DNA from: Albifimbria verrucaria | Lineage: Eukaryota; Ascomycota; Sordariomycetes; Hypocreales; Stachybotryaceae | DNA length: 64,000 nt | Reading direction: 5' to 3' | Assembly (NCBI GenBank): GCA_020081605.1 | Contig: JAHREC010000062.1 | Location: 3,224,001-3,288,000 of the forward strand | Position numbers and translations under genes: made by a program | In this document: positions 59,275 to 64,000 of the stretch, one piece after another | How the letters are laid out: the number at the start of each line of letters is the position of its first letter | Position numbering within the stretch: position 1 is the stretch's first letter | The notes under the pieces: model-generated | Seen by the model: the letters and a program-made list of their open reading frames with translations, nothing else | The model's database searches: none | Told to the model about the DNA's origin: nothing

Positions 59275-61005
59275 ATGACTGCTACATCGGGTACGAAGCG
59301 GGCGTCTGTTGGGGCTCCATGTAATGAGGCCGACGCCGTGCTTCTTGAAGAGCTAGCCGGTATTCTCGGCGTCGAAGTTGGCATCTCAGACAACTTCTTT
59401 GATCTTGGTGGTGACTCACTTACAGTGGTAAAGTTCACCACCAGAATCAAAGAGCGAACGAATATCGATATCTCAACCAACGACGTATTTGATCAGCCCG
59501 ATCTCGCCGATCTCGCGAACGTCGTTCGATCCAAGATTCTAAACGCCAAGTCACTTAACAATACGCAAAACTTAGTAGTGCTGGCTTATGCGCCGTTCCA
59601 GCTACTATCTCTTGATAACCCAAAGAAATATATCATCGAAACAATTTCTCCTTGTCTTAAGGATCACCAAACTAGTATTTTGGATGTATATCCTGCTACG
59701 TTCGTACAACAAATATGTCTTCACGACGCTATAACAGGACAAGTACGCCCTCCGGAGGTCTTCTACATGGACTTTCCCGCTGGTTCAGACTCCGACGCTC
59801 TAGTTAAGGCTATTAAATCTCTAATCGAGCATGTGGACATTTTCAGAACAGTCTTCGTATCTAATGCAGGTACTATCTATCAAGTTGTTCTGAAACATCT
59901 TGAAGTGCCTATTGACTCTATCAAAGTAGAAGACGACATTGACCAGGCGACATATACACTAGCACACGGAGATTTTCAAAACCCTCTCAAAATGAACCAT
60001 TCCTTGCTTCGCGTTGCTATCCTTAAGAAGAAAGAATCATCAGCAGTGCGGGTAGTGTTTCGAATGTCTCATGCCTTGTACGATGCTCTGAGCTTCAAGC
60101 ATGTTTTGGAATCTCTTCATGCCTTATACAATGGTCAAATTCTCCAGCCGTCGCCCAGATTCGCTCAGTATATGCAACTCATGGCTCACAGTCGTAAAGA
60201 TAGCTATACGTTTTGGCGTTCAGCATTAGAGCATTCGGCCTTAGCGATGTTCCAAAGAAGCAATATTCCTCAGTGCCAGCCTGAAATGAACGGCATGTGG
60301 TTTATAGAAAAGTTCATTGATGCCCCTACTAAGAGCAATTCATACGGTATCACGCCAGCTACTATATTCACCACCGCATGCGGGCAAATGCTAGCTACAG
60401 AGACACGACTAGAAGACGTTGTATTTGGACAGGTTGTGTCAGGAAGGCATTATTTGCCGGCTAGCTGCCAAAACATAATCGGTCCCTGTGCCAATTTTAT
60501 ACCTATCCGCTTGCGTGTAGACAACAAGCACAATCTTCGAGAATTGCTACGAAACGTGCAAGATCAATATCTCAAGAGCCTGCCGTTTGAGACATTAGGA
60601 TTCGACGATATGAAAACAAACTGTACGGATTGGCCGGATCAGGTTTCTAACTACGGCTGTTGCACAGTGTATCAAGGCTTCGACATACAGCCTGAAAGCA
60701 AAATCGGTAATCAGCAGATCCGTTGGAGACAACTGGGGTTGCATAATGATCAACCGGTCGAGTCTACGAAGCCCGGCACCGTGCTAACAAGGCAGGCGAT
60801 CCCCATGACACCACTACAAGATTTATCCATAGTTGGTACAGCTCAACGCGCTGGAGTTGCGTTGCGGGTTTTCGTGGCGGGACATCAGAGAGTTTTCACA
60901 GAGGACAGAGTAGAGAATATACTCGATGAGATAGCGAGGAATATTCGGATACTGAACTCAGCTTTACAACATCCGCCCGCTGATGAGAAAGTTCAGGGGC
61001 AGTAG
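59275..61005 (+). CDS. Free-standing thiolation-condensation (T-C) NRPS protein
   Basis: Intact intronless frame of 576 residues. Residues 18-88 form a peptidyl-carrier (thiolation) domain with the phosphopantetheine site DNFFDLGGDS (Ser48). Residues about 135-570 form a condensation domain: YPATFVQQICLHD, DIFRTVFVSNAGTIYQVV, the active-site motif RMSHALYDALSF (His266, Asp270), VVFGQVVSGRHYLPA, GPCANFIPIRLRV and LLRNVQDQYLKSLPFE. An SHxxxD form instead of HHxxxDG is typical of fungal terminal, product-releasing/cyclising C domains. There is no adenylation domain here or in the 870 bp upstream. It may be the last module of a lost synthetase kept as a separate gene, or act with an enzyme encoded elsewhere. 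It carries no stop or frameshift, unlike its neighbours. Confidence 0.9.
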   Translation: MTATSGTKRASVGAPCNEADAVLLEELAGILGVEVGISDNFFDLGGDSLTVVKFTTRIKERTNIDISTNDVFDQPDLADLANVVRSKILNAKSLNNTQNLVVLAYAPFQLLSLDNPKKYIIETISPCLKDHQTSILDVYPATFVQQICLHDAITGQVRPPEVFYMDFPAGSDSDALVKAIKSLIEHVDIFRTVFVSNAGTIYQVVLKHLEVPIDSIKVEDDIDQATYTLAHGDFQNPLKMNHSLLRVAILKKKESSAVRVVFRMSHALYDALSFKHVLESLHALYNGQILQPSPRFAQYMQLMAHSRKDSYTFWRSALEHSALAMFQRSNIPQCQPEMNGMWFIEKFIDAPTKSNSYGITPATIFTTACGQMLATETRLEDVVFGQVVSGRHYLPASCQNIIGPCANFIPIRLRVDNKHNLRELLRNVQDQYLKSLPFETLGFDDMKTNCTDWPDQVSNYGCCTVYQGFDIQPESKIGNQQIRWRQLGLHNDQPVESTKPGTVLTRQAIPMTPLQDLSIVGTAQRAGVALRVFVAGHQRVFTEDRVENILDEIARNIRILNSALQHPPADEKVQGQ

Positions 61006-61434
61006 CAACGTTTGAGTTGAGAGAGGAGATTCTGTGTTAAAGTATATAGTGTAGGAGAAGGAGGTAATTCAAAGAGGGAGCTTTGTAAGTCTAATTCGAG
61101 AATGCTAGGACAGATTTCTCTTTAATCTAGCTACAGTACACGACATGACTAGTTGCACTACATGCTCAGTAGATATAGAGATAATATTCCTCATTCAGAC
61201 TTAGCAACTAATAGTTTAGCCGTTGGACTAATATCGTGACACTTTCACAGCCATTGGTGATATCCTTCGACGTGATTGGATGGCTGATGTTAACTGCTCA
61301 GCCGCACAAGGCTGGCGGCTAAGGCAGCAATGAGCCCTTTTGGCGACCTCTTTGCCTCCAACCCCTCTATTGAGTGAGATGATGTTTGCATCCCCGTGAA
61401 AGCGTGTATGAAAACGTGCAGCCTTTAGAACTCA
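61006..61434. other. Intergenic before the NLR-like gene
   Basis: 430 bp, AT-rich, nothing recognised. Confidence 0.4.
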
Positions 61435-64000
61435 ATGGCACGAGACTATCGCATTCGTGGTATTCCTCTTGAATGGAACTCTGACCAGGTAAGGGTTTTT
61501 CTGGCAGAGAATAGCCGTGATGAACCGCCACTTCTACACTCTCTCGCCCGCGAAATTCACGGCCGGTCGCAATCAGCGACAATCTCTTTCCAGAATGTAG
61601 ACAGTACACTGCCTCGACAGACACGGCTACCGGTTTCAAACCAATTCTCGCGACCGCAGGTCATTACAATCGATGATAATTTTCATGGCATAACCACCTT
61701 GCATATACCACCTCGACAGAATCACTGTATCGAGTGAGTCTAGCTAGCGTATCCGGCATCTAATAAGGTTCTGATAATAACTAGTGTTATTGCTATGTCT
61801 GGTCTTGGTGGACATGCCTTTGGATCTTTTAAACAGAGAGGCGAGGACCATATGTGGATCCGTGACTCGCTTCCATATGATCTTGTCTTAGACGACACCC
61901 AAACCTCCGGAATAGGTAGAGTTATGACCTATGGTTACGACTCTATCGTAAAGGGAAGTACTAGCTTCCAAAACATCGAAGATCTTGCAGTATCTGCACG
62001 CGACTCGTTACTCCCAGTCACCAATACTACCGATGCTACCACTTCTCGGCCGATTATATTCATTGCTCATAGCTTGGGTGGTCTGATTCTGAAGCAAGTA
62101 CGTAATGATGCATATTATAAAGAGGTCTCATAGAACTGATAGCTCTAGCTGCTTATCCTATTATCTAAATCGGAGAGAGACGAGGATTTGAATTTGCTTA
62201 ATTCGGTTTATGGCGTCGCCTGTTTCGGCGTTCCACATGACGGCATGGATACTGGTTCACTTATACCGATGGTTACAAATGCACCAAACCGGTTCCTCAT
62301 CGAATCTATCAGCAAATTCAACCCCCAAATTCTGAATATACTGCGTCGAGATTTCCATACTGCATTGGGAGAAAAGGGCGGATCAGAGATTATCTGCTTT
62401 TATGAAACGAAAGAATCACCAACAGCTAAGCAGGTAAGGGATTCTTCTCACATTGCTGAGTATATAAAGCGACAAGAGGTAACTTTAGACAGGATCTTGA
62501 TGGCACATGGAAAATGAATGGCCCCAATGCGATATTAGTGACGAAATCATCAGCCACGCATGGCCGATACTGGGAAGAAGGACCGGAGTACATTTGTGGT
62601 ATAGATCGCACACATTCCGAAATTGTCAAGTTCGGACCGCAGGATCATGAATACGAAAAAGTGCTACAATGCCTCCAAAGTTTGGCCAAACGGGCACTTG
62701 CAGCACCACGCCGGACCAAACACACCCCTCCACGCATGCCCGTACACAAGCGGGTATGTAAGGCGCCAGCAAAGTACTAGGAGAAACATGACAGAGGCAA
62801 AAACTAATAGCATAACAGACGCTGGCCCTGAAACGTACTACCACATCCAGCTTGCTAAAAACACCCGGTTCACCGGGCGCACCGCAATCCTAGGTACACT
62901 AGAGGAGACACTCTTTGGTCCGGAGCCGAACCGGAAGGTGGCGCTAGTCGGACTCGGTGGAGTTGGCAAGACTCAAGTCGCTTTACATTTTGCTTACCAA
63001 ACAAAAGAAAAGCGGCCAGACTATTCCATCTTCTGGGTACCAACATTAAGCGAGCAAAGCATAATACAGACTTACACGGAGATAGCTAGCAAAGTCGGTC
63101 TAAGAAAGAGTAAATAGGATGAGGATATCCGAGAGCTCATTCGTCAACACTTCAGCTCAAATAAAGCTGGAAAATGGCTCATGATTGTGGATAATGCTGA
63201 TGACCAGGAGCTTATCTTTGGAGACGCTGAAAAGCCAGGTATAGAGGAATATTTGCCTAAGAGTGAGGATGGTTTAATACTCCTAACCACCCGGTCTAGC
63301 CAAGTTGCAGTGGACTTTGCCGGGCCCAATATGATTGAGGTACAACAAATGGACCCGGTAGAAGCGACATATCTCATGGAGAAGTCTTTAACTCAGAAAG
63401 ACCTTATTCAAGATGAAGCTATTATTAACGAGTTACTAAACTTTCTAACCTTCCTTCCTCTAGCTATCGCACAGGCTGCAGCTTACCTAAACATCACCAA
63501 GGCGCCTGCACGAAAATACATGGAACTCCTACGAGGAGCAGAAAGCAATATTGCTAAAGTGTTAGGGAGAGAGTTTAGAGACCCTACGCGATACCGAGGA
63601 TCACGGAATGCTGTGGGAGCAACGTGGCTCGTGTCATTCGAACAAATTGAAAAGACTAATCCGGTCGCAGTCCGTCTGCTATCGTTTATATCATATATCG
63701 AGCCAAAGGCGATTCCTCAAACTATTCTGCCCCAAGAAGAAGTGGCAGACTTGGATTGGGCTATCGGCACGCTCTGTAGCTACTCATTTATACTGCGCCG
63801 GGAGGGAGCAACACATTTGATATGCACAGCCTTGTGCACATAGCGATACGAGGCTGGCTTGAGATGCGTGGTCGAAAAGATCATACTGTGAACCATGGAA
63901 TAAGCCATCTTGCAGAGATATTTCCATCAAGCGACCGAACCAACCATACATTGAGAAGAGAGTATCTGCCACATGCAATGCGGTTTACTAGACCATGTTA
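61435..64000 (+). CDS. NLR-like protein: SesB-type lipase, NB-ARC, start of TPR (partial at right edge)
   Basis: Fungal intracellular receptor of the STAND class, linked in known members to nonself recognition and cell death. N-terminal YRIRGIPLEWN segment, then the SesB-type esterase/lipase: DVIAMSGLGGHAFGSFK, VMTYGYDS, nucleophile motif FIAHSLGG and YGVACFGVPHDGMD. Then NB-ARC: NTRFTGRTAILGTL, P-loop VGLGGVGKTQVALHFAY, Walker B KWLMIVDNADD, LLTTRSSQ, and FLPLAIAQAAAYL. The winged-helix part leads to DMHSLVHIAIRGWLE and the first TPR-like sequence at the edge. Introns 61734-61784, 62098-62148 and 62434-62492 are in phase; the next one (about 62755-62818) does not splice cleanly in frame. An in-frame TAG at 63115-63117 splits NB-ARC, and one T is missing near 63815. 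The C-terminus is outside the window. Confidence 0.85.

Noticed and set aside
1..64000. CRISPR arrays, bacterial operons, Shine-Dalgarno sites
   Set aside because: The sequence is nuclear fungal DNA with spliceosomal introns; no regularly spaced repeats of CRISPR type occur.

Overview
The window is nuclear DNA of a filamentous ascomycete, most likely a Sordariomycete of Hypocreales type (inference). It has short GT-AG introns of about 47-98 nt, compact housekeeping genes with fungal-type products (HapX, ACR3, fungal PARP, fungal SurE phosphatase), AT-rich transposon relics whose nonsense codons look like repeat-induced point mutation (RIP), and typical fungal accessory genes: an NLR-like protein, a TPR-CHAT protease, a PTH11-like receptor, a P450 and an NRPS piece.

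The left half (1-33.6 kb) is conserved core. In order: GTP cyclohydrolase I (cut by the left edge), TAF11, a small bZIP factor, the arsenite exporter ACR3, a secreted SurE-type phosphatase, cytosolic Glu-tRNA synthetase, mitochondrial ribosomal protein uL1m, Golgi tether subunit COG2, the iron regulator HapX, a very large Sel1-like-repeat protein, an F-box protein, a BRCT-WGR-PARP protein and a small tubby-like protein. GCH1/TAF11 and GluRS/uL1m are divergent pairs.

The right half (34-64 kb) is accessory. A PTH11-like receptor with a broken 5' end is followed by a head-to-head pair: a roughly 284-residue gasdermin-like candidate and a roughly 1,600-residue TPR-CHAT protease. Together they look like a protease-activated cell-death module. 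Next to it lies a 3.4-kb piggyBac-type element with long inverted repeats. It carries a nested 0.7-kb MITE, a palindromic microsatellite intron and a RIP-mutated transposase, and it ends 33 bp from a small fungal gene. A gene-poor 5-kb stretch leads to a membrane sulfatase/LTA-synthase-like protein. Then come an aldo-keto reductase relic, a P450 and a free-standing thiolation-condensation NRPS protein (remains of a secondary-metabolite locus), and finally a lipase (SesB)-NB-ARC NLR that runs off the right edge and has an in-frame stop.

Many conserved genes are broken by single missing bases, nearly always in homopolymers. The uniform pattern points to assembly error in noisy long reads rather than decay. 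Gene models below therefore span several reading frames, and I separate this class from true nonsense mutations in the transposon.
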